A DNA stretch of 64,000 nucleotides from an uncultured Oscillatoriales cyanobacterium (GCA_903893625.1 CAITND010000189.1:51820-115819), one strand, 5' to 3'. Counted from the stretch's first letter, positions 16,056-25,559 are shown. Program-made: numbers and translations. Notes: a model not told the origin generated them from the letters alone.

Positions 16056-17027
16056 ATGACTTATCCGCAAGTAATTTGTATTGGTGAAATGTTGTTTGAT
16101 CGGTTATCTAATCAATTGGAACAACCCTTAGAACAGGTCAAATCTTGGACAGATTACCCCGGAGGCGCTCCGGCTAATACCGCTTGTGGATTAGTGAAAT
16201 TAGGAATTCCGACGGCTTTTATCGGGTGTATTGGGGAAGATGCACCTGGAGATCAATTAGTGAAATTATTAACGAAAACGGGGGTTAATATTACAGGAGT
16301 TCAACGCCATTCTAGCGCACCGACTCGGATTGTTTATGTGGTGAGAGATGAAGGGGGCGATCGCAGTTTTGCTGGATTTGGAGATAGAGACACAAGGGAA
16401 TTTGCCGATACTCATTTACAAGCTGAACAACTTCCAGAACTATTATTTCAAACCGCAGAATTTCTGGTTTTAGGAACATTAGAACTAGCGTATCCAGAAA
16501 GTAAAAATGCAATTTTAAAAGCCGTTGAATTTGCTAAAAATTATCAGGTTAAAATTTTTATTGATATTAACTGGCGACCGATGTTTTGGTCAAACCCTAA
16601 TGAAGCGATGGAACTGATTTTAAATGTTGTTCAAAATGCTGATTTCCTGAAATTAACCCATGAAGAAGCAGAATTATTATTTAATAATATAGAACCAGAA
16701 GCGATCGCTCAACAGTTACAAATTCAAGGGGTATTCGTCACCGCCGGAGAACAAGGTTGTGCCTATTATTTGGGAGGAAATTCAGGAAGAATACCCGCCT
16801 TTTCTGTTACTGTAGAAGATACAACCGGAGCCGGAGATGGATTTACCGCCGGAATTCTTTATCAATTCTGTAAATTAGGATTAGAATCGATTAATCATGC
16901 TAAAATAGCTGAAGAAATTGTGAGATTTGCCAGTGCAGTCGGGGCATTAACGACAACAAAACCCGGCGCTATTGCAGCCCAACCCACCTTAACAGAAGTT
17001 GAAACTTTTTTAAAGCCCTATTGGTAA
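16056..17027 (+). CDS. PfkB-family carbohydrate kinase (probable fructokinase)
   Basis: This is a 323-residue ribokinase/PfkB-family sugar kinase. Visible features are the N-terminal strand PQVICIGEMLFDRL, the sugar-binding glycine pair in YPGGAPANTACGLVKLG, and the C-terminal signature VTVEDTTGAGDGFTAGILYQF with the catalytic aspartate in GAGD. The first domain, with fructose-type YPGGAPAN, suggests fructokinase, which would phosphorylate fructose released from sucrose. I start at ATG 16056; a TTG four codons upstream is possible. It stands alone between the Uma2 gene and psb27. Confidence 0.88.
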   Translation: MTYPQVICIGEMLFDRLSNQLEQPLEQVKSWTDYPGGAPANTACGLVKLGIPTAFIGCIGEDAPGDQLVKLLTKTGVNITGVQRHSSAPTRIVYVVRDEGGDRSFAGFGDRDTREFADTHLQAEQLPELLFQTAEFLVLGTLELAYPESKNAILKAVEFAKNYQVKIFIDINWRPMFWSNPNEAMELILNVVQNADFLKLTHEEAELLFNNIEPEAIAQQLQIQGVFVTAGEQGCAYYLGGNSGRIPAFSVTVEDTTGAGDGFTAGILYQFCKLGLESINHAKIAEEIVRFASAVGALTTTKPGAIAAQPTLTEVETFLKPYW

Positions 17028-17141
17028 TAATCATCACCCCTTGTTGATTGAAAGTAGGCAGAAATGAATAAAAATCTATTCTAGTCTTGGGCTAGATCCT
17101 GATTTTGACTATAATTTTTAATGCCAGTTCTCATAAAGATC

Positions 17142-17543
17142 ATGAAAAAATACATTTCTCGTCTGTTGGCTCTTGTTCTTGTGGCTGCTATTAGTTTAAT
17201 CGGATGCAGTGGTAGTTCTACTGGACAGTTGACAGGGAATTATCCTCAAGATACTTTAGCCGTTGTCGATAGCTTGAGAACCGCTATTCTGTTACCCGAA
17301 GATGCACCGGAGAAGATAGAAGCTCAAAGTCAAGCACGGGAAATCATTAACGAATTTATTGCTCGTTACCGTCGGGATAGTTCTGTGACGACCTTGAGTT
17401 CGTTTACCACGATGCGTACAGCCCTAGATGCCTTAGCAGGCCATTATAGCTCCTACCCCAACCGTCCTATTCCAGATAAGTTAAAACAACGTTTGGCACA
17501 GGAATTTAAACAAGTGGAAATGGCTGTTAACAGAGGCGCATAA
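17142..17543 (+). CDS. psb27: Photosystem II assembly lipoprotein Psb27
   Basis: This is a 133-residue lipoprotein that binds CP43 during assembly and repair of photosystem II on the lumenal side. The start is ATG 17142 (MKKYISRLL), followed by a signal peptide and lipobox ISLIGC, with Cys22 as the predicted lipid anchor. The mature part (GNYPQDTLAVVDSLRTAILLPEDAPEKIEAQ, ARYRRDSSVTTLSSFTTMRTALDALAGHYSSYPNRPIP) is the four-helix Psb27 bundle. The frame extends upstream to 17121, but that would disrupt the signal peptide. It is followed by heptamer repeats. Confidence 0.93.
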   Translation: MKKYISRLLALVLVAAISLIGCSGSSTGQLTGNYPQDTLAVVDSLRTAILLPEDAPEKIEAQSQAREIINEFIARYRRDSSVTTLSSFTTMRTALDALAGHYSSYPNRPIPDKLKQRLAQEFKQVEMAVNRGA

Positions 17544-17579
17544 TCAGTTATCAGTTATCAGTTATCAGTTATCAGTTAT
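17544..17579. repeat. Heptamer tandem repeat (TCAGTTA)
   Basis: Five TCAGTTA units directly follow the psb27 stop codon. Such heptameric repeats are typical of filamentous cyanobacteria. They recur in the window near 32521, 35452, 51347, 54150, 56560 and 61156. Confidence 0.9.
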
Positions 17580-17704
17580 TCGTCAAAAGTCAAAAGTCAA
17601 AAGTTAAGAGTCAACCCTCAACACCTTTTTTTCTGCTGATATCTTTGAGGATGTTGTGAATCATTTAATATAGTGAAATCCTGTAAGAATTTATGTTTGG
17701 TTTA

Positions 17705-19207
17705 ATGATTCATCAACGCCGTTTTTCTAGCTTATTATTCAGTTGTTTGATTGGTTTTTACTTAAATCCTTTACTGTTAGTTTCTGTGGCACGTTCTCAA
17801 ACTTTAGCTTATTGTAAATTATCTCCGCAAGCGATTGCTCAAAAAGAAAATTTACGACAAACTGCATTAACGGGAGATTCCCAAGCGGTTCAAAACTATA
17901 ATACTATTTTAACTCAACACGCCCAACAAATCAATCAATGTCGTCAACGAATTACTCCTAAAAATCAAGCAATCTGGTTAAGATTATATCCCTGTGATGC
18001 TCGAATAGGAGAAATTGATCGAATTTTAGATAATATTATTAATCGAGGATATAACAAAGTTTATTTAGAAGTTTTTTATGATGGTCAAGTGTTGTTACCC
18101 TCTGGGAAAAATCCTACTGTTTGGCCATCAGCAATGCGATCGCCTGGAAGCGAAAACCAAGATTTATTAGCAGAAACCATCCAAAAAGGCAGACAACGGG
18201 GCTTAAAAGTTTACGCCTGGATGTTCATGTTAAATTATGGCTATACTTATACGCTAAAACCGGATCGAACAACCGTTTTAGCTCGCAATGGTAAGGGAGA
18301 AACTACTACAACCGCAGTTATTGACCAAACGAAAATAGACGAATATGGAGAAAGTTTCGTTAATCAAGGGTTTGTTGACCCCTATCACCCTACTGCTAGA
18401 CAAGATTATTTAACCTTATTAAATACTATTTTACAACGTCGTCCCGATGGGGTTTTATTTGATTATGTTCGCTATCCCAAAGGGTTAGGAGGAGAGTCAG
18501 TTGCTACCAAAGTTAAAGAATTATGGATTTATGGAGAAGCCTCTCAACAAGCCTTTTTAAATCGGGCCAGTAGTCAGAAAGGACGAGACTTAATGCAGCG
18601 ATTTTTACAACAAGGATTTATTACCGAAAATGATGTTAAAGCCGTGAATGAAAAGCATCCTGATGAAAAGGATAAACCCTATTGGCCAGATGAAAAACAA
18701 TGGAAAACCTTAGCCTCTATTCCCAAGATGGGAGAAACTTTACAATTACAATTATGGCGTTTAAGTGTTGCCCATGCCAGACAGGGGGTTTTAGATTTTT
18801 TAGCCATAGCAACTCAACCTGTTCAAAGCCAAGGAATTCCTGCGGGGGCGGTATTTTTTCCTGAAGCAAATCGCAAAATAGGAGGGATGGGTTTTGACTC
18901 CCGAATGCAGCCTTGGGATCAATTTTCATCTGCTATTGAATGGCATCCGATGTCCTATGCAGTCTGTGGTCAAGTTAACTGTATTACGGCGCAAGTTCAG
19001 CAAGTAATTCAGCAAGCTCTCCCAGGAACTCAAATTATCCCAGCCTTAGCGGGAGACTGGGGAAAATCGATCAAAAATCGTCCTTCTTTAGAACAACAAA
19101 TGGTTAATATTTACACAACAATTCCTCAAATTAATGCCTTCAGTCATTATGGCTATGATTGGCAAGATTTGGAAGAAACAAGACAACGAAAATTTTGTAA
19201 ACGATAA
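17705..19207 (+). CDS. Secreted GHL10-type glycoside hydrolase-like protein
   Basis: This is a predicted exported protein of about 500 residues. The N-terminus (MIHQRRFSSLLFSCLIGFYLNPLLLVSVARS) is a signal peptide. The body has the (beta/alpha)8 pattern of the family-10-like glycosidases (GHL10, DUF187-like): AIWLRLYPCDARIGEIDRILDNIINRGYNKVYLEVFYDGQVLLP, GRQRGLKVYAWMFMLNYGYTY, RRPDGVLFDYVRYP, and the later WHPMSYAVCG. Candidate catalytic acids are in VLFDYVRYP and YLEVFYDG. The substrate is unknown; cell-wall or exopolysaccharide glycans are the likely class. A start at 17693 is also possible. The gene is separated by about 150 nt from its neighbours. Confidence 0.8.
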   Translation: MIHQRRFSSLLFSCLIGFYLNPLLLVSVARSQTLAYCKLSPQAIAQKENLRQTALTGDSQAVQNYNTILTQHAQQINQCRQRITPKNQAIWLRLYPCDARIGEIDRILDNIINRGYNKVYLEVFYDGQVLLPSGKNPTVWPSAMRSPGSENQDLLAETIQKGRQRGLKVYAWMFMLNYGYTYTLKPDRTTVLARNGKGETTTTAVIDQTKIDEYGESFVNQGFVDPYHPTARQDYLTLLNTILQRRPDGVLFDYVRYPKGLGGESVATKVKELWIYGEASQQAFLNRASSQKGRDLMQRFLQQGFITENDVKAVNEKHPDEKDKPYWPDEKQWKTLASIPKMGETLQLQLWRLSVAHARQGVLDFLAIATQPVQSQGIPAGAVFFPEANRKIGGMGFDSRMQPWDQFSSAIEWHPMSYAVCGQVNCITAQVQQVIQQALPGTQIIPALAGDWGKSIKNRPSLEQQMVNIYTTIPQINAFSHYGYDWQDLEETRQRKFCKR

Positions 19208-19377
19208 ATAGACTCAAAGGCTATTAAGAAAAGGATTAACAGTTCCTTCAATCTGTGAAATCCGTATAATCCGTTAAAATCCGTGTTCAAGATTTGTTGT
19301 AATGTTATGATACTGATCAGCTTAGTTCATGTTTTGTCAATACCGCTATAATAGGGTTATCAATTGGAGTTAGTCAA

Positions 19378-20235
19378 ATGAAAAGTGCAGAACCTCAAGT
19401 GGGCTTAACAAGTATTATTTTGGGAATTGCCTTAGCAGTATTAGCATTAATATCGATCAATTCCTTTGTAATTATTAATCCCGGTCAAGCGGGAGTGTTG
19501 AGTATTTTAGGAAAAGCTCAAGATTGGGTATTATTAGAAGGAATTCACTTTAAGCCCCCCTTAGTTTCTAATGTTGACATTTATGATTTAACCGTGCAGA
19601 AATTTGAAGTTCCAGCCCAAAGTTCTACGAAAGATTTACAACAATTATCAGCGAGTTTTGCCATTAACTTTAGACTTGACCCGGTACAAGTGGTCAGAAT
19701 TAGACGGGAACAGGGAACGTTACAAAATGTTGTTTCTAAAGTGGTTGCTCCCCAAACTCAAGAATGCTTTAAAATTGCGGCAGCAAAACGAACGATTGAA
19801 GAAGCAATTACGCAACGGGAATTATTAAAATCAGACTTTGATGAAGCCTTGAATGAACGATTAGATAAATATGGAATTATTGTCTTAGATACAAGTGTTG
19901 TTGATTTAGCCTTTTCTCCTGAATTTGCCAAAGCAGTTGAAGAGAAACAAATTGCTGAACAACGAGCAAGACGGGCGGTTTATATTGCTAAAGAAGCAGA
20001 ACAACAGGCTCAAGCTGATATTAATCGGGCAAAAGGAACGGCGGAAGCTCAACGTTTATTGGCAGAAACTTTGAAAGCAACGGGAGGGCAATTAGTGTTA
20101 CAAAAAGAAGCGATTGAAGCATGGAAACAGGGAGGTTCTGAAATGCCAAAAGTATTAATTATGAATGGAGATAATAAAAGCATGGTTCCCTTCTTATTTA
20201 ATTTAGGAAATCTTGCAGAAACGAGTTATGAATAA
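19378..20235 (+). CDS. SPFH/band 7 (prohibitin-like) membrane protein
   Basis: This is a 285-residue membrane-anchored SPFH protein, a class that forms large ring complexes on membranes and often works with FtsH proteases. The N-terminal segment LTSIILGIALAVLALISINSFVII is the membrane anchor. The SPFH core follows (INPGQAGVLSILGKAQDWVLLEGIHFKPPLVSNVDIYDLTVQKFEVPAQSSTKDLQQLSASFAINFRLDP), then the alanine-rich helical part (EEKQIAEQRARRAVYIAKEAEQQAQADINRAKGTAEAQRLLAETLKATGG). In cyanobacteria such prohibitin homologues sit in the thylakoid or plasma membrane; the exact job here is inferred. Confidence 0.9.
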   Translation: MKSAEPQVGLTSIILGIALAVLALISINSFVIINPGQAGVLSILGKAQDWVLLEGIHFKPPLVSNVDIYDLTVQKFEVPAQSSTKDLQQLSASFAINFRLDPVQVVRIRREQGTLQNVVSKVVAPQTQECFKIAAAKRTIEEAITQRELLKSDFDEALNERLDKYGIIVLDTSVVDLAFSPEFAKAVEEKQIAEQRARRAVYIAKEAEQQAQADINRAKGTAEAQRLLAETLKATGGQLVLQKEAIEAWKQGGSEMPKVLIMNGDNKSMVPFLFNLGNLAETSYE

Positions 20236-20292
20236 CCACAATTCCTGAATAATTAGAGGGTTTATATCGGCAAAAATTACTAAACCCTCTAA

Positions 20293-20496
20293 TTATTCAG
20301 CGTCATAAGCAATACAAGCTAGAATATCTTCACGTTCTATTCCAGGGTACTCTTCTAAGAGGGATTCAATGGTAACTCCACTGGCTAAAAAATCTAAGAT
20401 GAGAGAAACCCAAATTCGATGACCCCGAATGCAGGGTTTTCCAAAACAAATGTTAGGATCAATGGAAATTCGAGACAGTAAACTTGCGGGTGTCAT
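20293..20496 (-). CDS. DUF433 antitoxin-like protein (orphan)
   Basis: This is a 67-residue DUF433 protein. The signature ISIDPNICFGKPCIRGHRIWVSLILDFLASGVTIESLLEEYPGIEREDILACIAYDAE is complete. It is a small HTH-type fold found as the antitoxin of DUF5615 (PIN-like) toxins. No such toxin follows: the next sequence downstream is the 3' end of the SPFH gene. So it is either an orphan antitoxin or a stand-alone regulator. The start is at 20496, with ABC-F divergent about 110 nt away. Confidence 0.85.
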   Translation of the reverse strand: MTPASLLSRISIDPNICFGKPCIRGHRIWVSLILDFLASGVTIESLLEEYPGIEREDILACIAYDAE

Positions 20497-20609
20497 ACTT
20501 CACCTATTATACTTGGTTTCAGTTCGACTATTTCATAGTATAATTATACTAGATTCCTGTGAATTAATTTATTCGGCTACAATCATCTATTTTTAATCCT
20601 TTAACGCTT

Positions 20610-22550
20610 ATGTCTATTTTTACATTACAATCTGTCAAAAAAGAATTTGGAACCAAAGAAATTTTGCGGGACGCATCCTTTAGTTTAGATGCGGCGGATA
20701 AAGTAGGTTTAATTGGCATCAACGGGTCGGGAAAATCGACCTTATTAAAAATGATTGCGGGACAAGAATCCATTGATTCTGGACAACTGTGGGTTAATCC
20801 TAGAGCAAAAGTCATCTATTTACCCCAACAACCAAATTTAGATGAAAATCGCACGGTTTTAGAACAAATTTTCGCCGATAGTGGCGAACAAATGCACTTA
20901 ATTCAAGAGTATGAAGACCTCTCCCACAAATTAGCAAAACATCCTGAAGATTCCCAACTGTTAACGCGATTTTCCCAGGTGACTCAAAGAATGGATGCTA
21001 CTAATGCTTGGGAATTAGAGAACCGGGCTAAAATTATTTTAACAAAATTAGGCATTGAAGATTTTGATACTCCCATTCGACAGTTATCCGGGGGATACCG
21101 AAAACGAATTGCTTTAGCAACAGCGTTATTAGTAGAACCCGATGTTTTATTAATGGATGAACCCACAAACCATTTAGATGCAATGTCCGTTGAATGGTTA
21201 CAAGATTATTTGAAAAATTATCGCGGTGCTTTATTATTAATTACCCATGACCGCTATTTTTTAGACCAAGTAACTAACCGAATTGTAGAATTAGACCGAG
21301 GGGATTTATTTAGTTATGCAGGAAATTATTCTTATTATTTAGAAAAGAAAGCAGAAGCCGAGGATATTGCTGTTAGTCAACAACGCAAACATCGGGGAGT
21401 TTTGCGTCGAGAATTAGAATGGTTAAGACGAGGGCCAAAAGCGAGAAGTACAAAACAAAAAGCCCGAATTCAAAGGGTTGAAGGGATGCAAGATATGGAG
21501 TTTAAACAAATACAGGGGAAAGTGGAAATTTCAACTCCGGGTCGTCGCATTGGTAAAAAAGTCATTGAATTAAAGCAGGTGTCTAAATCTTATGATAATC
21601 GCGTTTTAATTCAAGATTTTACCTATAGTTTTAATCCCGATGACCGTTTAGGAATTATTGGGGGAAATGGGGTCGGGAAATCAACTCTAGTGGATATAAT
21701 TACGGGTCGAGTCCAACCAGATTCAGGATTATTAGAAATTGGGTCAACAATTCATATCGGTTATTTTGACCAACATTCGGAAGATTTGTTAGCGGCGATG
21801 AATGAAAATCAGCGTGTGATTGATTATTTAAAAGAAGTGGCAGAATATGTTAAAACAGCAGATGGAACCCAAATTACCGCCTCTCAAATGTTAGAACGGT
21901 TTTTGTTTCCTCCTAATCAACAATATGCGCCGTTAAATAAACTTTCGGGAGGCGAAAAACGACGGTTATTTTTATTACGAGTCTTAATGAGTGCGCCGAA
22001 TGTATTGATTTTGGATGAACCGACAAATGATTTAGATGTACAAACCCTATCGGTTTTAGAAGATTATTTAGAGGATTTTAATGGTTGTGTAATTGTAGTT
22101 TCCCATGACCGCTATTTTTTAGACCGGACAGTAGAAACGATTTTTTCCTTTGAAGCTGGGGGAGTTTTACGACAATATCCGGGGAATTATTCGGTTTATT
22201 TAGATTATAAAAAAGCGGAGGAGTTAGAGTTAAGTCGTCAAACGGTGAAAGCCGAAGAAAAAACCACTGCTTCGGGTACAGAGTTGGAGAAGTCTCAACG
22301 GTATTCTTGGGATAAAAGCGGACAACGAAAATTATCGTCTAAAGAAAAGCGAGAATATGAAAAATTAGAGACAAAAATTGCTGAGTTAGAAGCAAAAAAA
22401 ATCGACTTAGAACAACAATTATATTACGCACCTCCGGGGGCTGTGTCTAAAGTTCAAGACTTACATCACCAGGTAGAAACGATTACTCAAGAGATTGATA
22501 ACGCCACAGAAAGGTGGTTAGAATTAGCAGAAATTGCCTCTTCTAGTTAG
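20610..22550 (+). CDS. ABC-F family ATPase (Uup-like)
   Basis: This is a 646-residue soluble ABC-F protein; the family acts on ribosomes (translation factors or antibiotic-resistance proteins), not on transport. Two complete ATPase domains are visible: Walker A GINGSGKSTLL and GGNGVGKSTLV, signatures LSGGYRKRIAL and LSGGEKRRLFL, and Walker B VLLMDEPTNHLD and VLILDEPTNDLD. The linker between them contains the positively charged HRGVLRRELEWLRRGPKARSTKQKARIQRV segment. A C-terminal coiled coil (SSKEKREYEKLETKIAELEAKKIDLEQQL) is typical of Uup, which also binds DNA. Its stop codon abuts the convergent GalT gene. Confidence 0.92.
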   Translation: MSIFTLQSVKKEFGTKEILRDASFSLDAADKVGLIGINGSGKSTLLKMIAGQESIDSGQLWVNPRAKVIYLPQQPNLDENRTVLEQIFADSGEQMHLIQEYEDLSHKLAKHPEDSQLLTRFSQVTQRMDATNAWELENRAKIILTKLGIEDFDTPIRQLSGGYRKRIALATALLVEPDVLLMDEPTNHLDAMSVEWLQDYLKNYRGALLLITHDRYFLDQVTNRIVELDRGDLFSYAGNYSYYLEKKAEAEDIAVSQQRKHRGVLRRELEWLRRGPKARSTKQKARIQRVEGMQDMEFKQIQGKVEISTPGRRIGKKVIELKQVSKSYDNRVLIQDFTYSFNPDDRLGIIGGNGVGKSTLVDIITGRVQPDSGLLEIGSTIHIGYFDQHSEDLLAAMNENQRVIDYLKEVAEYVKTADGTQITASQMLERFLFPPNQQYAPLNKLSGGEKRRLFLLRVLMSAPNVLILDEPTNDLDVQTLSVLEDYLEDFNGCVIVVSHDRYFLDRTVETIFSFEAGGVLRQYPGNYSVYLDYKKAEELELSRQTVKAEEKTTASGTELEKSQRYSWDKSGQRKLSSKEKREYEKLETKIAELEAKKIDLEQQLYYAPPGAVSKVQDLHHQVETITQEIDNATERWLELAEIASSS

Positions 22551-23567
22551 TCAAGAGTTAGGATGAGAAGGAATCTCAACAGAACGTAAAAACTCAGCAC
22601 TTTCTTCAGGTAAAGCAGTATTAATATACATTCCACTTCCGAGTTCAAATCCGGCGGATAAAGAGACTCTGGGAATTAAAGCAATATACCAATGGGAGTA
22701 ATCAGTGCGTTGTTCTGCGGTGGGAATGGAACGAATTGTATAGTTATAATCGGGATTATTTAACCCATAGTAAAGTTTGGCGAGGACAGTTTTTAAGGTT
22801 TTAGCTAAATCTAAAATTTCTACTTCGGTAATTTCATCAAAGGAGGAAGCATGACGACGGGGAAAAATCCAAGTATGGAAGGGGGAAAGAGCAGCATAAG
22901 GAATAAAAGCAACGAAATGTTCACTGGTAAAAATAATGCGTTCTTTCGCTTGTAATTCCTCTGCTAAAGTTCGACAAAAAATACATTCTCCGGTATCATC
23001 ATAATAGCGAATTGCTTCCCGTGCGCGGTCACGCCATTGATAGGGAACAATAGGAATGGCGGCAATTTGCGAGTGAGGATGTTCTAAAGAAGTTCCTGCC
23101 CCTTGACCATGATTTTTAAAGATAATAATCGTTTCTACGCGAGAATCTTGGCGAATATCAACATATCGTTTGCGATAGACACGAATAATATTTGCTAAAT
23201 CTTTGATTTCCATTAATGCCATTGTTAAATCATGGCGAGGGTGTTCAATCACAACTTCATGAAATCCAAACCCTGATAAAGCTCGAAAAATTCCATCGGT
23301 TTCTCGGACTCGTTCACCTTCAGGAGATAAGGCGGGATATTTATTAGAAACAACACGGACTCGCCATTCTAAATCATCCGATAACCGTAACATTTCTCGA
23401 CCTCCCGTTAACAGTTCATTCCCAGCACAAAAGGGACAATTAGAACGATAATGAGGAATAGGAATGAGTGACGTTTCAAGCTTAGAAAATTCATCAGGTC
23501 GTTTAGCTCGTTCAGTGGCAATAATTACCCAATCTCTTGTAATTAGATTCTGTCTGAGTTCAGTCAT
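22551..23567 (-). CDS. galT: GalT-like nucleotidyltransferase (galactose-1-phosphate uridylyltransferase family)
   Basis: This is a 338-residue HIT-superfamily nucleotidyltransferase. It has zinc-binding cysteines in CPFCAGNE and CIFCRT, and the catalytic pattern NHGQGAGTSLEHPHSQIAAIPIVP with the nucleophilic histidine of HxHxQ. The C-terminus is FELGSGMYINTALPEESAEFLRS. The AGTSLEHPHSQ version of the motif resembles ADP-glucose phosphorylase and archaeal GalT relatives more than the classic E. coli enzyme, so the true substrate could be ADP-glucose or UDP-hexose. It converts sugar-1-phosphates to nucleotide sugars. It overlaps nothing and converges on the ABC-F gene. Confidence 0.85.
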   Translation of the reverse strand: MTELRQNLITRDWVIIATERAKRPDEFSKLETSLIPIPHYRSNCPFCAGNELLTGGREMLRLSDDLEWRVRVVSNKYPALSPEGERVRETDGIFRALSGFGFHEVVIEHPRHDLTMALMEIKDLANIIRVYRKRYVDIRQDSRVETIIIFKNHGQGAGTSLEHPHSQIAAIPIVPYQWRDRAREAIRYYDDTGECIFCRTLAEELQAKERIIFTSEHFVAFIPYAALSPFHTWIFPRRHASSFDEITEVEILDLAKTLKTVLAKLYYGLNNPDYNYTIRSIPTAEQRTDYSHWYIALIPRVSLSAGFELGSGMYINTALPEESAEFLRSVEIPSHPNS

Positions 23568-23606
23568 AGCATATAAGATTTAATTAGTCTAGTAAAATCA
23601 GAATTG

Positions 23607-24650
23607 TCAATAATTTTTGAGAGTTATTCCTCGTTTTGTTCCCAGATAAACAGCAAAACTTCCTAACCAATGACTTCCCCCATAAAAATTGCCCGATACA
23701 GGATTTAAACCCTCTTGGCGATGAAGATTTGCTACTACTTCTAAGGCTGGAATTCGGTTATCTCCTGGAGATAAACCTGAGATGATTCCATCTAACATCC
23801 AGGCTCGACTTAAGTTTAACCCATCAAAATGAGATTGTCCGTAATCTTCAGGATTATTAACAGTAATTGCAGGAAACCAATCGGTTTTAGATTCTTGAGG
23901 AAGTTCAGGTAAAAAAATAGTTAACCATTCTGCAAATTCAGAAGCCGAAAGCACCCGTCGCATTAAGTCAGCTTCCGCTAAACAAGGAGAGAGAAAATCA
24001 TAACCCAAGGGTTCATAATGGAGGGAATAATTGCAATCCTGACGATAAAATTTTCGGGCTTTATATTCAACTTCATCTAAGAACTGTTGATTATGGGTAA
24101 TTTTTGCCCAATCCCAAATTAATCCTAAAGCAAAAGCAGTTTGATTGTGTAATCCTGTACGATTAGGATGGGATAGGGTTAATAACCAGTTGTGGAGATT
24201 ATTAACAACAACGGTTTGTAAGGGGTGTAAATTCTCTAATAAGCGTTGAGCTTGTTCGTCCTGCCATTCAGTGAGTTCTGCCATCAATTGTAAGAACCAA
24301 GCCAACCCATAAGGACATTCAAATCGAGGCTGAGATTGTAAGAATTCTGCTTCAGCCCTAATATTTTTAGGGGTTAGATTTTGGTTAAAAATCTCCCTAG
24401 CAGAGCAGACAAAATCCGCCTCTGGAAAGTAGCGAATTAAGCGAGTCAACATCCAATGATTGTGAACCGCAGAATGCCAATCTAAACAGCCATAAAAGGC
24501 AGGATTCAGTTGTCGATGGGGAATTAAATCGGCGGGAGTTTCTAACCAATAGCAATGAACATGAGGATATTCTTGAAAAACACATTGTAAGCCAAACTGA
24601 GCAAATCGATTGGCGACTGCCACTGAAAAGGTTTCAGGTTCTAAATGCAC
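23607..24650 (-). CDS. DUF2891 family protein
   Basis: This is a 347-residue protein of the DUF2891 family, function unknown. Family-typical segments are HRQLNPAFYGCLDWHSAVHNHWMLTRLIRYFP, HPNRTGLHNQTAFALGLIWDWA, and the C-terminal LNLSRAWMLDGIISGL and YGGSHWLGSFAVY. The pattern of repeated helices with aromatic residues suggests an (alpha/alpha) barrel and hence a possible sugar-active enzyme; that is inference. No signal peptide is seen. It lies just upstream of galT on the same strand with a 39-nt gap, so the two may be one unit in carbohydrate metabolism. Confidence 0.85.
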   Translation of the reverse strand: MHLEPETFSVAVANRFAQFGLQCVFQEYPHVHCYWLETPADLIPHRQLNPAFYGCLDWHSAVHNHWMLTRLIRYFPEADFVCSAREIFNQNLTPKNIRAEAEFLQSQPRFECPYGLAWFLQLMAELTEWQDEQAQRLLENLHPLQTVVVNNLHNWLLTLSHPNRTGLHNQTAFALGLIWDWAKITHNQQFLDEVEYKARKFYRQDCNYSLHYEPLGYDFLSPCLAEADLMRRVLSASEFAEWLTIFLPELPQESKTDWFPAITVNNPEDYGQSHFDGLNLSRAWMLDGIISGLSPGDNRIPALEVVANLHRQEGLNPVSGNFYGGSHWLGSFAVYLGTKRGITLKNY

Positions 24651-25215
24651 GGTTTTTAAAGTTGATTTTTGTCTGAATTAAGTTCTATTTTAACATAGGT
24701 TATACTTGAAATCGGGGTTGGTATGAGTCAGTATGGTTCTTAAGTTTCTTAGAATATTTGATGTTGAACTTTTAATAACATGAAAATAATAATCGTTAGA
24801 GTGCGATCGCTCCCAAGAAATTCAGCAAGCGATCGCTATCTAAATGATTAATTTAAAAAGGGATAAACTAGCTCTAGTTGATTACTTTGGTTGTGAGCTA
24901 ATCACTGAGTTTTGATAATGTATATTAATAAATATAAACAGCTTAAAAACAGGCTACAAAATCGAACCTCTTCACTTTAAATCGAGAACATTGTAGCATA
25001 AAATAGGCTACAATCAGCAGAAAAAGGTAACAATGAATAGGCAAAAGGTAAAATCAACCCGTTTTGAGGTAATTTCTGATTGAGGTACAGGAATGAACTG
25101 GCGTAAAAACAAGGATTAAAAAGCAGGCTTTTTTTAAATCTAAATTTTTGTAACAGGATCAAAAACTTTTAACCCGATGAGCCTAGATTAAGAAAATAAT
25201 ATTTAGGGCTTAATC
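24651..25215. other. Intergenic region, no gene recognised
   Basis: This 565-bp AT-rich region separates the divergent DUF2891 and beta/gamma-crystallin genes. It holds two HIP1 octamers about 25 bp apart near 24805-24835, and a predicted promoter zone for each side. No convincing small gene, RNA or long repeat was seen. Confidence 0.5.
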
Positions 25216-25479
25216 ATGGATACAGTTGTTATCGTTTATCAAGATGCTGACTACGAGGGAGCTAGTCAAGAACTCAGCGAAGGCAGTTATGATATCGATA
25301 GTTTGGAATTTGGTAATGATCAGTTAAGTTCATTAAAAGTGCCTCCGGGATTTAAAGTCACTCTCTATGAACACGCAAACTTTGAGGGTCAAAGCATAAG
25401 TTTTACGGAAGATACTCCCTGGGTTGGTGATGATTTCAATGATATTACCTCTGGTATTGTCGTTGAGTTCATCGGCTGA
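25216..25479 (+). CDS. Single-domain beta/gamma-crystallin protein
   Basis: This is an 87-residue protein made of one beta/gamma-crystallin domain of two Greek-key motifs. The first is VIVYQDADYEGASQELSEGSYDIDSLEFGNDQLSSL; the second is VTLYEHANFEGQSISFTEDTPWVGDDFNDITS. Each has the Y/F-x-x-x-x-[FY]xG corner. The calcium-site signature N/D-N/D-x-x-S/T-S is perfect in NDQLSS and degenerate in NDITSG, so one or two calcium ions may be bound. No signal peptide is present. Microbial members are calcium-binding and stress-related. It is transcribed alone and followed by a hairpin at 25511. Confidence 0.85.
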   Translation: MDTVVIVYQDADYEGASQELSEGSYDIDSLEFGNDQLSSLKVPPGFKVTLYEHANFEGQSISFTEDTPWVGDDFNDITSGIVVEFIG

Positions 25480-25510
25480 TCCGTCCTGTCAATCTTAGAG
25501 TATTTTTGGC

Positions 25511-25559
25511 TCTTCCGTACTGAGTCTGCTCAATAGAAAAACCCTATTAGTACGGAAGA
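25511..25559. terminator. Long-armed hairpin
   Basis: TCTTCCGTACT at 25511-25521 pairs with AGTACGGAAGA at 25549-25559, with a 27-nt loop. It lies between the convergent crystallin and DUF4340 genes. It lacks a clear T-run, so termination is only likely. Confidence 0.55.

Noticed and set aside
24977..25162. Minus-strand 61-residue frame
   Set aside because: Hydrophobic low-complexity translation of AT-rich DNA, no ribosome binding site seen, no family.
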